Shown: in pieces, positions 17,306-29,710 of the stretch
Layout of the letters: every line of letters begins with the position of its first letter
Position numbering within the stretch: the first letter of the stretch is position 1
From: Liolophura sinensis
Taxonomy: Eukaryota; Mollusca; Polyplacophora; Chitonida; Chitonidae
Direction of reading: 5' to 3'
Assembly: GCF_032854445.1 (NCBI RefSeq)
Contig: NC_088303.1
Location: forward strand, 4,595,501-4,659,500
DNA: 64,000 nt
Program-made: the position numbers and the translations under genes
The notes under the pieces: model-generated
Told to the model about the DNA's origin: nothing
Databases searched by the model: none
What the model saw: the letters and a program-made list of their open reading frames with translations, nothing else

Positions 17306-19848
17306 GCTTATTTTCCCACTTTCAAGAGACCTGGATTACAAGTTTGTGTAACAGAAGAGAGTGAGACAATAATTTTTAACTGAAAAATGATTTTCTTACA
17401 GATTTTTAAAAAAAAAACCTTGTAATAATTGGTATGACAGAAAGATCACATTACAACTGGGATAACTACACTGTGAATGTTGTACAAACTTTTTCTTGTT
17501 TTAAGTTAGTGTCTGAACATGTCAGAAATTTTGTTGAAAATAAACACATGTTTAAATAAACTTAAAATATGACCAGTATTATAACCCAATGACCCTGCAA
17601 TTTCTCTCAGAAAAGTTCTGCATTACAAGGTGCATTGAGAGACAAGTGAGAAGATGAACAACAATAATTTTTATGTTAAACAGAAAGAAAACAGTATGAT
17701 AACTTATGCTAGTCACTTTTAGTACTGGTGTGTTAATTTCAATCTAAGAAATTGTTTTGTGGTTTTTAAGTTATATTGTCACATTTTATATGTAATTAAC
17801 ATTAGTCACCCATCCGCATAAACCTAAACAGGAATGTTGTCATTGTATTTCTCAACAGAGGAAATTAACAACTAAATAATAGTCATACATATAGTTTCAA
17901 CACAAGACATCACTGAAGCCAGTCTACATAGCCATTTGTCTTCTACGGTTTCGGGTAAACTCATCCTATGACCTACTCGTAGGCCTGTGATTGATCAACT
18001 TTTAATTTACTCATCAGTGACTTAACTTACATTTATAAACAATTACCTAAAACTATGGCTTCTACCATCTCCACATGCCACTACACCTTTGTTAACACTA
18101 CGGGGAAGAGCTACAAAATAATCCATTAGATTTTTCCAGAGTTCTGCCAACTTGCACCTCAGGCACTTTTCTCAAGGCACCTGAGAAAGTATAGGCCAAA
18201 ATATGAATGCTACAATTGGTGTTGTTTCGGGTTTGGTTTAGATTCGGAAGTCACTTGAAACTGATATATATGCCACAACCAGAAGTGCTAGCAGTAGTCA
18301 TTACAGCAAAATATTTAAATCCTCCTCTCAGTGCCTAGATTTAAATCCTACCGTTTCTTCCTTTGCTGCAGACATGTAGTGTAGTCCATGAATTGTCCAC
18401 AAACTCACAAGCTCATACTGTAAACACTAAAAAAAAAAAACACTATACACACATTGACTTCCATGGCTGCTGAACTAGGGACCTCTTCCCATAGAAAGTA
18501 AACTGTCAAAATGTAATGTAAAGTGACCCCTGTTTCCTGATTTGTGCAGAAAACAAAGGTGCATAATCGAAATAGAAAAATAAATCAAGAGACCATACAT
18601 ATTTCACAAAAAATGATATAATCTCCATTACACCTATAGCTGTAAAAAAAAAAGACAAACAGCGGTAAATATATATGACCCCTAGAATACATTGCCATCT
18701 TTGATTCTGGAATGCTCTCGTCCATATTTCTAAACCAAGGGGCGGAGAAGACAAGACAGGGTAAGACAACTCTTCCAAATGTCCAATTTCGTTCTATTTT
18801 CACATATCCTCATCAGTGTATAAAATACCTATATAAAGCATGTGACATGAAATTCCGTATCTTTATGTTCAATTTGGGGTTGGCCAGAAGTGCCATAAGT
18901 GTTTATTCTCACTTTCGACAATGCACTGCAAGGATCTGTAATGCCTTTTAGCAGAAGAAGGAGAACCGCCATTAACGTGGAGGTGTTTTCATTTTAACAT
19001 GGGGCAATGATCATCTTTTAGGCCGGCAATCTCCTAACGAATGAAGCTGAGTCCACAGAAATTGTAACATGCCATACTTATGTTGGCCTGTACTTTCGCC
19101 TGAGACATGAGAAAAGTGCCTGAGGTGCGAGTTGAATTCTGGCACTACTGTAAGAAAATCAAATGAACCGTTGAGTAGCTCTAGCCCATAGTGTTAGCAA
19201 AGGTGGAGCTAGGCTTCTCTCAGACACTACATATTCAGTTGAAAATAAAAATCATACAACGATATGATAGTGTTTTCCGTTATTGGTCCCCTAGACTACC
19301 GGTCGCTGCACCCCGTCTGTCAACTGTGTGGTGTAAGGTACTTTATATTAGCATATGGTGTACGAGTTGACCAGACACAAGTCGAGTTGACGTGTACGAA
19401 TACGTGCTTCGTTGGAACTTGGACGAGTTAACACTTATACGTCACGTGAACCAGCTTCTTGCTATCATAATCTCTTAAACAGTTTTTAAAACCAACAAAA
19501 TATAGGTTTAAGGAATACAAAATACTCACATCTGTCTTCCCGAATCATTACAGAAGTTGCGATTTTTTTTTTGGAAAGTATTTTTTAGCTAAGCCTCGTT
19601 GATAAGCTATACCCTACCCGCCATATTGTTTACACGGATACCGAGATCACAGGAGAGCAGAAAATATATTTAAAATTACATATTTACCGACTAAAAAAAA
19701 ACCTGTCATTTTATCTTCTTTAATATGAGAAATAAACATGTAAAACTTTTTAACTGTATTTTGACCAATAAAATTACAAGTCCATCTTGTTGGCAACTCT
19801 ACTTTTGCCGAAGATCACAGCTTGACATTGCTGGTGTCAAATAGCAAA
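17306..19848. promoter_or_regulatory. Shared head-to-head promoter region of ANKRD60-like and NDUFV2
   Basis: The two start codons face away from each other across 2.54 kb with no gene between, so both promoters must lie here. Visible short motifs nearer NDUFV2 are an E-box CACGTG at 19443-19448 overlapping ACGTCA at 19439-19444, and a YY1-like CCGCCATATTG at 19618-19628. YY1 sites are common near starts of nuclear genes for mitochondrial proteins. These motifs are short enough to occur by chance. Two arms of an imperfect inverted repeat also lie here. Confidence 0.4.
18084..19206. repeat. Imperfect inverted repeat, arms 18084-18218 and 19061-19206
   Basis: The left arm read forward matches the right arm read in reverse. 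Shared blocks in order include TTAACACTA, GAGCTAC, then a 20-nt identity CACCTCAGGCACTTTTCTCA (left arm about 18155-18174), then AAAGTA.AGGCCAA. The arms are roughly 135-145 bp and diverged, separated by about 840 bp of loop. They may be two copies of a dispersed element in opposite orientation or the ends of a fold-back element. I saw no target-site duplication. Confidence 0.6.
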
Positions 19849-22800
19849 ATGTTGTCTTCGTTTCGACATATTCTAGTGTCTACGGTGAGATTTAATGTTC
19901 AAGTACTGTGGAATGTTCATGAATCGTTACTCTGCACGATTGATGTCTTCGGGGCGTTTATAGCAGCAGATTACGTCTAAGACTGTAAACTTGGCATTAT
20001 TGAAAGTTCAGTTTTCGTACTTTTGTAACATACCGTCATTGGGGCGGCACATAGGAATCAGGTTGTGAAGTTAAAAAGTAGCGCATTTCAGGCGACATTA
20101 GACTCTTCCTGTTCCTTTTTTTGTTCCCGTAGTTGTAAATTCTTTAATACTGATACTGTCGAGATTGAAAGAAGTAATTACGTGACAACAGTCCAACTAC
20201 ATGGACTATGTGTGAGCTATTTCAACATTCAGATTTTTAATGTAGCACTGTGCTATTTCAAGATTCTGTAAACACTGAACTACTTCAGCTGCACATGACA
20301 TATCCACATCTTAGGTGGGATGGACAGTGGCACATTTCTAAATGATAAGCTGAGTAAGCCTTGGCAATCACATCTCTAGTCCGAGATTGGTATGAAGTTA
20401 ACAGGCATTAAGTTTAAAAACCTGATTCATTTAGCTTCTCTTGTCGAATTTGTCATTTTGAGGTTGACAGTGGGTGACTGTGAACACTAACAAAGAATTT
20501 TGGGCACATGTGCCTTAAAAACATCAATAGACGTTGGTCTTGGAATAATTAATAGAAGAACAGGTAAAGAAAGGTGGGGCTGCTACTTAAAGACCAAGGA
20601 GGTGTATTTGATGGATAAATTTTGTCTCAAATGCCATGGTAGTCCGACGTTGCTCTGACATTAAGTTTGGCAAAAGGTTTGTTTGCCCAAGGATGAACAC
20701 AAGTCAACGTCAGAGTGCGCTCCATTTAAAATCCTGATACTGTTGACAAGCCAGTTTGTCACAGCGTGTGAGACCAAAATTACCCATCAAATACATGTCC
20801 ATGGCCTTAAGTTTGCTGAAACCTGTATTTCTTACCTTTTTGTCTGTCGGTTTGTCATTCTGACTCATTCTATGACAAACTGGTAATGCAAGTGCATCAG
20901 ATTTTTTAATGGAGCACACTGTGATGATGGGATTGGGCCATTCTTGGCCATGAAGAGTTTACTAAACTTATGCAGTTCAGTAAATTTCGTGCAATAAATT
21001 AAATATTAAAAATTTTCCAAAAATTAGCAAAGGAGGGAAAACTACAGGGATTACTATTTTAGAATATAGCACAGATTCTAGTGCTGAAAATTGGCTGACC
21101 ACTGTGGGATTCGAACTAGTGTCCTCAGAGTCAGGCACCAAATCGCAAACAATACATGTTAACCGTCTAGACCACTCGACCAACAGGCCTTCCACAAAAA
21201 ATAGAAGGTACTTGAACGGTAGACTTTATAGCGAACATGCATTACCCCTCTGATGATCACAAATGACACCACCCCCTTAGGTGAATATATCAGACAGGTT
21301 TTCTGATTGTGCGGAACAAAAGAGGTGCAGGGTGCAGCACCCTTCTGAAAATGTGTAGTGATGGATGAACCTGAGTTCTGTGATGAGTCATCTGTTTTCC
21401 GCATTAAATTTATAAAACATTAACTTTTACTGCTTATGCTTACCAGACATCTCCTCTTTATTTGTATCTTGTGAACTGTTAGGAATTGTGAAAGGACAGA
21501 CAGAGATTTCCTTTTCATTGTAGGCACGCCAGATACGCCAACTCCATGGGACACCAGCCATGTGTAGTAGCCATCTCTTTGTGGTAATTATGTCATTTAT
21601 ATTTATGGGTTTGTATGCAGGTATAAATATAAAAACAAAATTGTCTTATGAATAATGCTCCCAAAATGTACATACCATGAACGGAATCAATTGGATTCAT
21701 CCGTCTTCTCTCAAAACATAAAACCCAGTGCACACAAACAACCTTTGTTGTCGGAAATCTTTCAGATCCTGGTGTCAAATGATCTGGAAATTGTTGTCTA
21801 TTTTGGAAGATTACAGCTCGAAAGATGGTCACATGATATGCTCAAGGTCATTTGATGTTCTAGACTCCGAAATTCTTGATGTGGTAACTGTACACCAGTA
21901 AATTTTGAGGGTTTTTATGTTGTCTAGATCAAGAAATCTCATTTTTGACAACAAATGTGGTCCATGTGCACTGAGCTTTAGAATATACACAAGATTGTGA
22001 ATACAAACATGTTGTATTTTGCTGAAACCACAATAATGTACACACTTTTTCAAGAATTCCATTTTGATTGCATATATTTCTGTAAGAGCACAAAGTCAAA
22101 AATGTACCCAGGTATAGTTAATTCCTAACACATACACTTTCATGTACTAGCAGTAATTTGTGCTAAATAAATGTATCTTGGAAAGGCTCTTCAGGCAGGT
22201 AAGCAGATTGTTTAGTTGGCGTCAATAGTCAGAGTGGGTTTCCCAAGGGATCCTCCCACCATATCGCTGGCTGCCAGTGAAATATTCTTGTGTATGGCAT
22301 AAAACACTAATCAAATAAATCAATAAATAACCATAGTCATTCTTCCTCCGTCAAACTGTGAGTAAGATTTTCATCACCTGTGTATTATTGTTTACTTTCT
22401 TACAGCACAGGGACAGTCCAGATAATAACCCAAACACACCATTTGAATTTTCCCCAGAGAATAAGAAGGTAGGTGATTGAGTAATCAGGTAGATGTATGG
22501 ATAGATTCCTGATACTCCTGATAAAGGTGTGGTGTCTTGTGACTATATCTGTACATGTATGTAACCAAGTGGATTGCTTACATCATAAATACATTTCTTT
22601 GGTTTTGGTGCAAAGTTCAAGACCGTGAAGAGTTTTGACAAAAGCAGGTGTGCATGGTAAGGTACACATGTACTGAATAGTCATCATGAGTGACGCCCAT
22701 AGATTAGACAGTACATGATTTGCATATGTATCTCAACGGGTTTCTTGCAGTGAAAACAACAGGTACAGTACATTTTCTTTGAGGCTTATTTTCTTTGAGG

Positions 22801-25800
22801 CACCCTACAACTGGCATTAACAGACAAGAAAATTTTCCTTCCTGTTTTCTGCACAAGGAGCAAAACAGTAGATAACTGAAATTACTTGCATTTCATAGAT
22901 GTTGTACGTGAAAGGGCGAAACCCGGCTAAGTTGTTTTTGAACGTTCAGTAGAGTCTTTTGGTCACAAGCTATGTTTGTGTTGTCAGAGAGTGGAGTCAA
23001 TTTTAGCCAACTATCCGGAAGGTCACAAGAGCGCAGCAGTGATACCCTTGCTGGATCTAGCCCAGAGACAGATCGGTAAGGCTGTGTTTGAACGGAGATG
23101 GTTATGGAGAATGAAGGATCACTAAGCGATGTTTGACTGAAGTCAAAATTTCAAATCACTATAAAGTTGTTCTTTCGTAACAATGTCAAAATATTGCTTG
23201 ACAGTGTAAATTCTGGGTATGTTATTCTAAAACAAATTTCAGCTAAAATAACGGAAAGGAAATACCAAGTTTAATGATACAATTCACTCATGTGAGGCAG
23301 GGTGTTAGATGTGTGTGCGTTTCATACTGAGATTGCTATATTGTGAATGAATAGCTAATCAGTAGTAACTATATGTACTTCAATTTTTATCTCCTTGCTA
23401 CTTTTTGTTTTTTTTAACTATTTTTCTTTATTAATTATTATGACATTAATTGCATGACAGATCATTGTTGAATATTTATTTCTTAATTATTCGTCTGTTG
23501 GAGGAAACTTCTCTGAATTTATGGATTTTTGCATTGAAATATTTGTCAACTGTGATGATGTTGTATATGCGTTGCCTTCAGGTTGGACCCCTATCTCGGC
23601 CATGCATCACGTGGCCGACCTACTGAAGATGCCCAGGATGAGGGTCTATGAAGTCGCCACCTTCTACACAATGTTTAACAGGTCTGAGCAATTCATGTGA
23701 TCTTCACTGAAACACTCATCATGTCATTTCTGTCTATAAAACTAATTTATCAGGGTAATATTTTATACCCTAAGGCTCAATCAGCGCTATAAAAACAAAG
23801 CCCAGTAACAAATGTATGCATGTTCTTACTATTTTTGTTTTTAGGAAAATTTGTGTCTTTTTTTTTTTTTTTTACTAGTAGTACCAATAGTATTATTACT
23901 ATGTTTTTCCATTTTTGCCAAAAATGTCAAGTCACTTCATATTTCAAAGGCCCTCTGTAAAAGGTAACACTTTCTGTGTTTTATATTTGTGTTGACAGTC
24001 AAATTTGAAAAGTGTTATATTTGTTTTACGTGATCCTTTGTGCAGAACATTCATCATGAAAATCAGCAAGTCCTGTCAGTGATTGTGCTAACACAACCAG
24101 GTGTTCTGAATGTTCAATTGAATGGTTGATACTTCATCCAGAGACAATGGAACAAAGAAATTTCTGACTTTAGTGACGATTTAAGGCTGTCTAATTGCTT
24201 AGTTTTTGGGACTGGAAATTCAAATTTAAACACTTAACCTAAGATGAACATTTTGTAGTGACCAAAATTTCAGTTTTTCAGGCCCCAAAAATAAGCTTTA
24301 AAATTGTATTTCAAAATTTGATTTGGCTTTGTGAAATCAGTCTGAGAACCCTGTTTTTGTAACTTTTTTTTCGATTTCTCACAGGGAGCCTGTGGGGAAG
24401 TACTTTGTTCAGATCTGTACCACAACCCCCTGTATGTTGGGTGGAGTGGGCTCGGGACCTATACTGGAGGCTATTAAATCTAACTTAGGTCAGTATGAGT
24501 CATGTGTCTGGGGTCAGTAGTGCTCCACAGTCATGTCAGATCACCAGGAGTACACATAGGTCAGTCTTTAGGTCCGTCCACCTCAGCAGCAGACAACACT
24601 CCAAACCAAGAAGTTTTTCTCTACAGTCTTGACAGTCTGGCTTTATTTCCGGAAGATCACTCACAGATTGCTGAGAGATTAGAAAGTCTGCCTCTTTCCC
24701 AGGACTCTGAGGTCAAGCCTGAGCCTTAAATAAGTGTATTGTGACAGGTGGGTGTGAGGTGGGGTGGGGGGTGCCGAAAGGTGTATTTTAATTTGGAAGA
24801 GCAATGATGTGAAATAAAACGCATCTGAAAAATATGGATTTAACCCCTGAATTTTTTTTTTTTGTCTCACAGGAATTGATGTAGGGGAGACAACTGAGGA
24901 CAAGATGTTCACACTAGCAGAAGTTGAGTGTTTAGGGGCGTGTATAAATGCTCCCATGGTACAGATAAATGACAACTATTATGTAAGTATGGGATGTTCT
25001 GCGGGATGTTTTGTTATGTGGGATTTTGGGGACTAAGTACTTGAAGTTTGCATGTAGGTTTACCGAACGTGATAAACCGAGATGCTCTATCCTGGGGGAT
25101 GTCATTGGCTCCACAAGTGATACATGGAACTGTTTTACTTTGTACTTAACATAGGCCAGGCTGGATGAGGTGACTAACCTGGTCCATGTTTTACTTTGTA
25201 CTTAACATAGGCCAGGCTGGATGAGGTGACTAACCTGGTCCATGTTTTACTTTGTACTCAACATAGGCCAGGCTGGATGAGATGACTAACCTGGTCCATG
25301 TTTTACCTTGTACTTAACATAGGCCAGGCTGGATGAGGTGACTAACCTGGTCCATGTTTTACCTTGTACTTAACATAGGCCAGGTTGGATGAGGTGACTA
25401 ACCTGGTCCATGTTTTACTTTGTACTCAGCATAGGCCAGGCTGGATGAGATGACTAACCTGGTCCATGTTTTACCTTGTACTTAACATAGGCCAGGCTGG
25501 ATGAGGTGACTAACCTGGACCATGGCATCATGATACATTGATTATTGACTGGATTGATGTTTTACATCAAACTCGAGAATATTTCACTCATACGTAGGTG
25601 GACAGCATTATGGTGGGAGGAAACTGGGCAGAGCCAAGGGTAAACCCTTGACCATCTGCAGGTTGCTGGTAGACCTTCCAACATACAGCCGGAGAGGAAG
25701 CCAGCATGAGCTGGACTTGAACTCACAGCCACAGTATTAGCGAGAGGCTCCTCAGCCACAGAGGCCCCCACCTCGTCTATGGTTCAGTGCTTAAAGTGTC

Positions 25801-27761
25801 CCACTGAAATGGGGAACAGCACTGATAAACAAATCAGTCAATTGGTCTAAACCAGTGAGCGGTTAGGTGAGTGGTTAGAGGTGCTTGTCTTTCAGTCGGT
25901 AGGACACACAAGGAAACAAGTTCAAACCCAACCATGGATAGGGAGTTTTTAGATTCCCCCTCACTTCTTGTGGGGCTGTTGGTGCAGTGTAACATTCGGT
26001 GAAGACCACTTGTCTTCCTCCAGTGCGGTATGCATATCCCGAGGTCACATAGGGTCTGGAGTTGCTGACACGCTGTTGCTGTTGGGCAGCAACATACATG
26101 TGGTGGACATCAGTGATAGGACTGAAATATTGTTCAAGGCATAAAATGTCACTTTACAAAACAATGATTTTAATATACTTTGGAACGAGGGTCCGTTTTT
26201 ATGCTAAACTAAGCAATCATTATTTTTTAATGATACATGATTTATCAAGAGGCTAAAGAAGATCTTGTTGATTTACTAAAATTTGTCGGCATTACAGATC
26301 ATAATTGACTCTAGAGGTATACGTAGTCAGATATGTCATCCATTGTCCTGTGGGTGATCAGGACCATGCCCATGAGACCCGGACTCGTTCATTGGGAGCT
26401 CACACCTTCACTGAGAATAAAAAACATCTTTGATAGACTTTAAATACACAGGGCAATCACAAAATCAGGTTTAAAAAAAAATACAAGCATCAAAATGGTG
26501 TAATTATAACAGTTTTCGTGGCAAATGTTTATATCAGCTTACAATGGCAAGATAATAATGTCAGAGAATTGTTGTCTAGGACAAAAGATGTTGATGGATA
26601 TTGTCACAATCAGCTAGATCTTGGCTCTTCAGCATATTCATCCAGAACTCAGTATATACGGATATGTGCATGCACTAATGGTGACAAAAAGGAATCAAGT
26701 GGAGACAAAAAGGAATCTAGCGGTGACAAAAAGGAATCAAGTGGAGACAAAAAGGAATCTAGCGGTGACAGAAAGGAATCAAGTGATGACAGAAAAGAAT
26801 CTAGTGGTGACAGAAAGGAATCTAGCGGTGACAAAAAGGAATCTAGTGGTGACAGAAAGGAATCTAGCGGTGACAGAAGGGAATCTAGGGGTGACAAAAA
26901 GGAATCAGTAAATGTATAACCAGGCATATGTATCATTTTTTTCAGGAGGATTTAACAGTGGATGACATGAACAGAATCCTAAATGATCTGAAGGCTGGGA
27001 AAGAACCTAAACCAGGACCACAGTAAGTCACAAATTTTCCTATCTAAGTTTTTTGGGGTAATCATAGCTGATCGTATTTTACCTTAAGTTTGGCTCTGAA
27101 ATCACACTTTCAGAGGCACATAAAAGGTCTGACAAAGCCAATACTTTAGTTTTTTTCTGGTACTGAAACATTTAAGTGACTCTATAAGGTGGATGAATCC
27201 ATCTAAATTAATCAATGTGTTTTACTTGAAAATAGATAAACTTTTGGTGAAATATGGTATTTTAATATGCAAAGCCTCATGGAGGATTAAGAAGGCTAAA
27301 ATGTCTTAGAGGAAAAGATAGACAATGTGGAATGTGAAGTTGTGAGTAGGCGGAGCTAGTGTCATTTATAAATTAAAAATTCTTCAGAAAGGCATCATCC
27401 CCATCAACATCAAATGAATTGAATTCATGAATATTGAAGCATGTCAGAATGTGATGTAACTTCCCCCATCCCAACAATCCACTTGTAGTACCATGGGAGA
27501 AAGCATTGCTGCAAACTAGTTAGTGGACATGTATTGTTGTCTAAAATAAAATTTGAACCAGAGATCCATGATAAGTGTTAATTTGAGAGATGAATGTAAA
27601 GTAATTTGTTTTGGTTATGATTTAATTTAATATTTGAATGCTTGTTTTATCTTCACAGGAGTGGCCAGGACTGGCGGTTTGCATGTGAACCTAAAGGTGG
27701 ACTAACATGTTTGACAGAGCCCCCTAAAGGCCCAGGCTTTGGGGTTCGCAGTGATTTATAA
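19849..27761 (+). CDS. NDUFV2: NADH:ubiquinone oxidoreductase 24 kDa subunit, mitochondrial (246 aa)
   Basis: NDUFV2 is a core subunit of the NADH-dehydrogenase module of complex I in the mitochondrial matrix arm and binds [2Fe-2S] cluster N1a. Nine coding exons: 19849-19884, 21524-21583, 22406-22468, 22988-23075, 23582-23681, 24385-24488, 24873-24982, 26946-27022 and 27659-27761 (TAA). They total 741 bp, 246 residues against 249 in human, and all phases match. The first two exons give a basic, serine-rich leader ([12 protein letters not shown] then [13 protein letters not shown]), as expected for mitochondrial import. The short second exon runs into the conserved [12 protein letters not shown]. 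Cluster ligands are present as C127-x4-C132 (CTTTPCML) and C170-x3-C174 (CLGAC). Further family blocks are [25 protein letters not shown] and [11 protein letters not shown]. Intron 6 (24983-26945) carries two minisatellites and two SINE-like insertions. No canonical AATAAA lies between the stop and the SINE at 28000. Confidence 0.95.
21093..21190 (-). mobile_element. tRNA-like SINE head
   Basis: On the minus strand GGCCTGTTGGTCGAGTGGTC (box A) and AGTTCGAATCCC (box B) have tRNA-like order. The total length is about 95 nt and the ends do not pair into an acceptor stem, so this is a tRNA-derived repeat and not a tRNA gene. It lies in NDUFV2 intron 1. Confidence 0.55.
22233..22330 (+). mobile_element. 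SINE (family 1), 3' fragment
   Basis: Only the 3' part remains (CCTCCCACCATATCGCTGGC, AGTGAAATATTCTTG, AATCAAATAAAT tail), in NDUFV2 intron 2. Confidence 0.75.
24195..24365 (+). repeat. Dispersed unclassified repeat, copy 2
   Basis: Partner of 16800-16975. It ends 19 bp before NDUFV2 exon 6 and contributes part of that intron's 3' region. Confidence 0.5.
25131..25523. repeat. 56-bp tandem repeat, 7 copies
   Basis: Starts at 25131, 25187, 25243, 25299, 25355, 25411 and 25467, with units containing AACATAGGCCAGGCTGGATG. It lies in NDUFV2 intron 6, about 150 bp after exon 7. Confidence 0.95.
25540..25769 (-). mobile_element. SINE (family 1), diverged
   Basis: Minus-strand copy in NDUFV2 intron 6, directly after the 56-bp tandem array. 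The GAATATTTCACTCATACG and GAAGCCAGCATGAGCTGG blocks are clear. Confidence 0.85.
25848..26150 (+). mobile_element. tRNA-headed SINE-like element (fourth family)
   Basis: Box A-like GAGTGGTTAGAGGTGCTTG about 60 bp before box B-like AAGTTCAAACCCAACC. The body GGTGAAGACCACTTGTCTTC is unrelated to families 1-3. It lies in NDUFV2 intron 6. Confidence 0.55.
26684..26912. repeat. 21-bp minisatellite, 11 copies, next to NDUFV2 exon 8
   Basis: Units alternate GGTGACAAAAAGGAATCTAG and close variants. In one plus frame they read GDKKESS repeats. The array ends 33 bp before the exon at 26946 and precedes its pyrimidine tract, so it is intronic. Confidence 0.95.
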
Positions 27762-27999
27762 TGGTGGTTTGTTTCAGTGTCTTGCTAGACCTGCAGTTTA
27801 CTGACATGTTCTGTTGCTTTCTAGTGCTCTGTAAATACTGTTGTTGTCTTCAAGTCCAGCTCTGGTTAACAGAGATTGGTGACTTGAATATAAATTTATA
27901 GCTGAAAATACAACAAATGAATATTATGTATGGATTCAATGTGTTGAGAATTTCTTATTATTGATGTTACATTTTGCTCATCTTATAAAGGTTTATGTA

Positions 28000-28269
28000 T
28001 TTTTATTTTATTTATTTGATTGGTGTTTTACGTCGTACTCAAGAATATTTCACTTATACGACGGCGGCCAGCATTATGGTGGGAGGAAACCGGGCAGAGC
28101 CCGGGGGAAACCCATGACCATCCGCAGGTTGCTGACAGACCTTCCCATGTACGGCTGGAGAGGAAGCCAGCATGAGCTGGACTTGAACTCACAGCGACTG
28201 CATTGGTGAGAGGCTCCTGGGTCATTACGCTGCGCTAGCGCGCTAACCGACTGAGCCACGGAGGCCCCT
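28000..28269 (-). mobile_element. Full-length SINE (family 1) just downstream of NDUFV2, with target duplication
   Basis: Complete copy on the minus strand, from the GAGGCCTCCGTGGCTCAGTC head at 28269 to the ATAAATAAA tail. Identical AAGGTTTATGTA flanks lie at 27988-27999 and 28270-28281. It starts 239 bp past the NDUFV2 stop, so it could fall inside the NDUFV2 3' UTR in antisense orientation. Confidence 0.93.
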
Positions 28270-28410
28270 AAGGTTTATGTAAATGGAATGTTCAGCATCT
28301 CAGGAGGTTTCATGTACTGGGGCGCAGTTGACATAGAAGGTTTAACTTACATTGAATGTAACTGTCGTGCACTATAGACATCAGGGGAATACATGACCAT
28401 GGTGGTAAAC

Positions 28411-28815
28411 ATCTGGCATAGCGTTACACCCTCTGTGTCAAACAGTCCCCTTACCGTAACACCCTCTGTGTCAAGAAGTCCCCTGACTGTAACACCCTCT
28501 GTGTCAAGCAGTCCCCTTACCGTAACACCCTCTGTGTCAAGCAGTCCCCTGACCGTAACACCCTGTGTCAAGCAGTCCCCTGACCGTAACACCCTCTGTG
28601 TCAAACAGTCCCCTGACCGTAACACCCTCTGTGTCAAGCAGTCCCCTGACCGTAACACCCTGTGTCAAGCAGTCCCCTGACCGTAACACCCTCTGTGTCA
28701 AGCAGTCCCCTGACCGTAACACCCTCTGTGTCAAGCAGTCCCCTGACTGTAACACCCTCTGTGTCAAACAGCCCCCTGACCGTAACACCCTCTGTGTCAA
28801 GCAGTCCCCTGACCT
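28411..28815. repeat. 33-bp minisatellite, about 12 copies
   Basis: Units contain GTGTCAAGCAGTCCCCTGAC followed by CGTAACACCCTCT; some are 31 bp. The array lies between the convergent NDUFV2 and kinesin genes. Confidence 0.95.
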
Positions 28816-28879
28816 TTTAGGCACAAGAGCAGTAAGGCAATCACTAACAAAATGATATGATAGGTCCTCCATTAACACC

Positions 28880-29130
28880 ATTTGCTGAGGTTGTTAGCAT
28901 GCCAGCACAGCGCAGTGATGAGGAGCCTCTCACCACTGCGGTTGCTTTGAGATCAAGTTGAGCAAGAGCTGGTTTCCTCCCCGGCCGTACGTGGAAAGGT
29001 CTGCAGCAACCTACAGATGGCTATGGGATTCCTCAGGATTGCTCGATTTCCTCGAATCATAACGCTGGCCACTGTTGTATGAGTGAAATATTCTTGAGTA
29101 CAGTGTAAAACACCAATCAAATAAATAAAT
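28880..29130 (+). mobile_element. SINE (family 1), diverged
   Basis: Plus-strand copy with GGCCGTACGTGGAAAGGTCT, GTGAAATATTCTTGAGTA and an AATCAAATAAATAAATGA tail. The head is mutated. Confidence 0.85.
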
Positions 29131-29704
29131 GAACACTATTTAATTAACTGTTGGAGTAAACAACCAGCCAGTAATAGAATAAGATGAACGTCATCTGATA
29201 TCTCAATGGTGCACACTTTCCCCCACAGGGCAAGCTGAAGGTGTTAGGTTATATTGGTGAAAGGCAAGTCAATTCATGTGAACTTCATGTAATACCACAT
29301 AAATGGACCAGTTTATACTTACTGCAGCCACAGGCCTGAAACAAGTAGAAACATGAATGATATTCTCCCTGCCCAAGGCTGGAACTGACCAGCGCTTGCT
29401 GTGTCTTATGATGCATAAATAAATATGTCAACTGCATGGCCATAACCTGTCCCTTTTTACTTTCTCAGGTTAAAGGATTAAGGGAAACATAATGTTGAAT
29501 ATGAAATTTACATCTTGAAATGTCTCATATATTTTTGGCTTAACAGATGCAGGATACATAGACTTGAGGATTCTTTGCTGATAATTCAATTCATCTACAG
29601 GTTTATGCAGCAGCAATGATGTACAGATATGTCTGTGATATTGTCTTAAAGATTGCTGAGGCAATGAAATAACACTCCAACAGTAACAGTTCAAAGTGAT
29701 AAGA

Positions 29705-29710
29705 TTTATT
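29705..29710 (-). terminator. Candidate polyadenylation signal of the kinesin
   Basis: AATAAA on the minus strand, about 350 bp downstream of the kinesin stop codon at 30062. This is the first canonical hexamer I noticed past the stop, and the distance is normal for a 3' UTR. Transcript support was not available. Confidence 0.35.

Noticed and set aside
21093-21190. tRNA gene on the minus strand
   Set aside because: Box A and box B are present, but the length and unpaired ends do not fit a tRNA; this is a tRNA-derived SINE head.
26518-26919. 133-codon lysine/serine-rich frame as a separate gene
   Set aside because: It lies in an NDUFV2 intron, is mostly a 21-bp repeat, and has no splice signals or homologue that I recognise.
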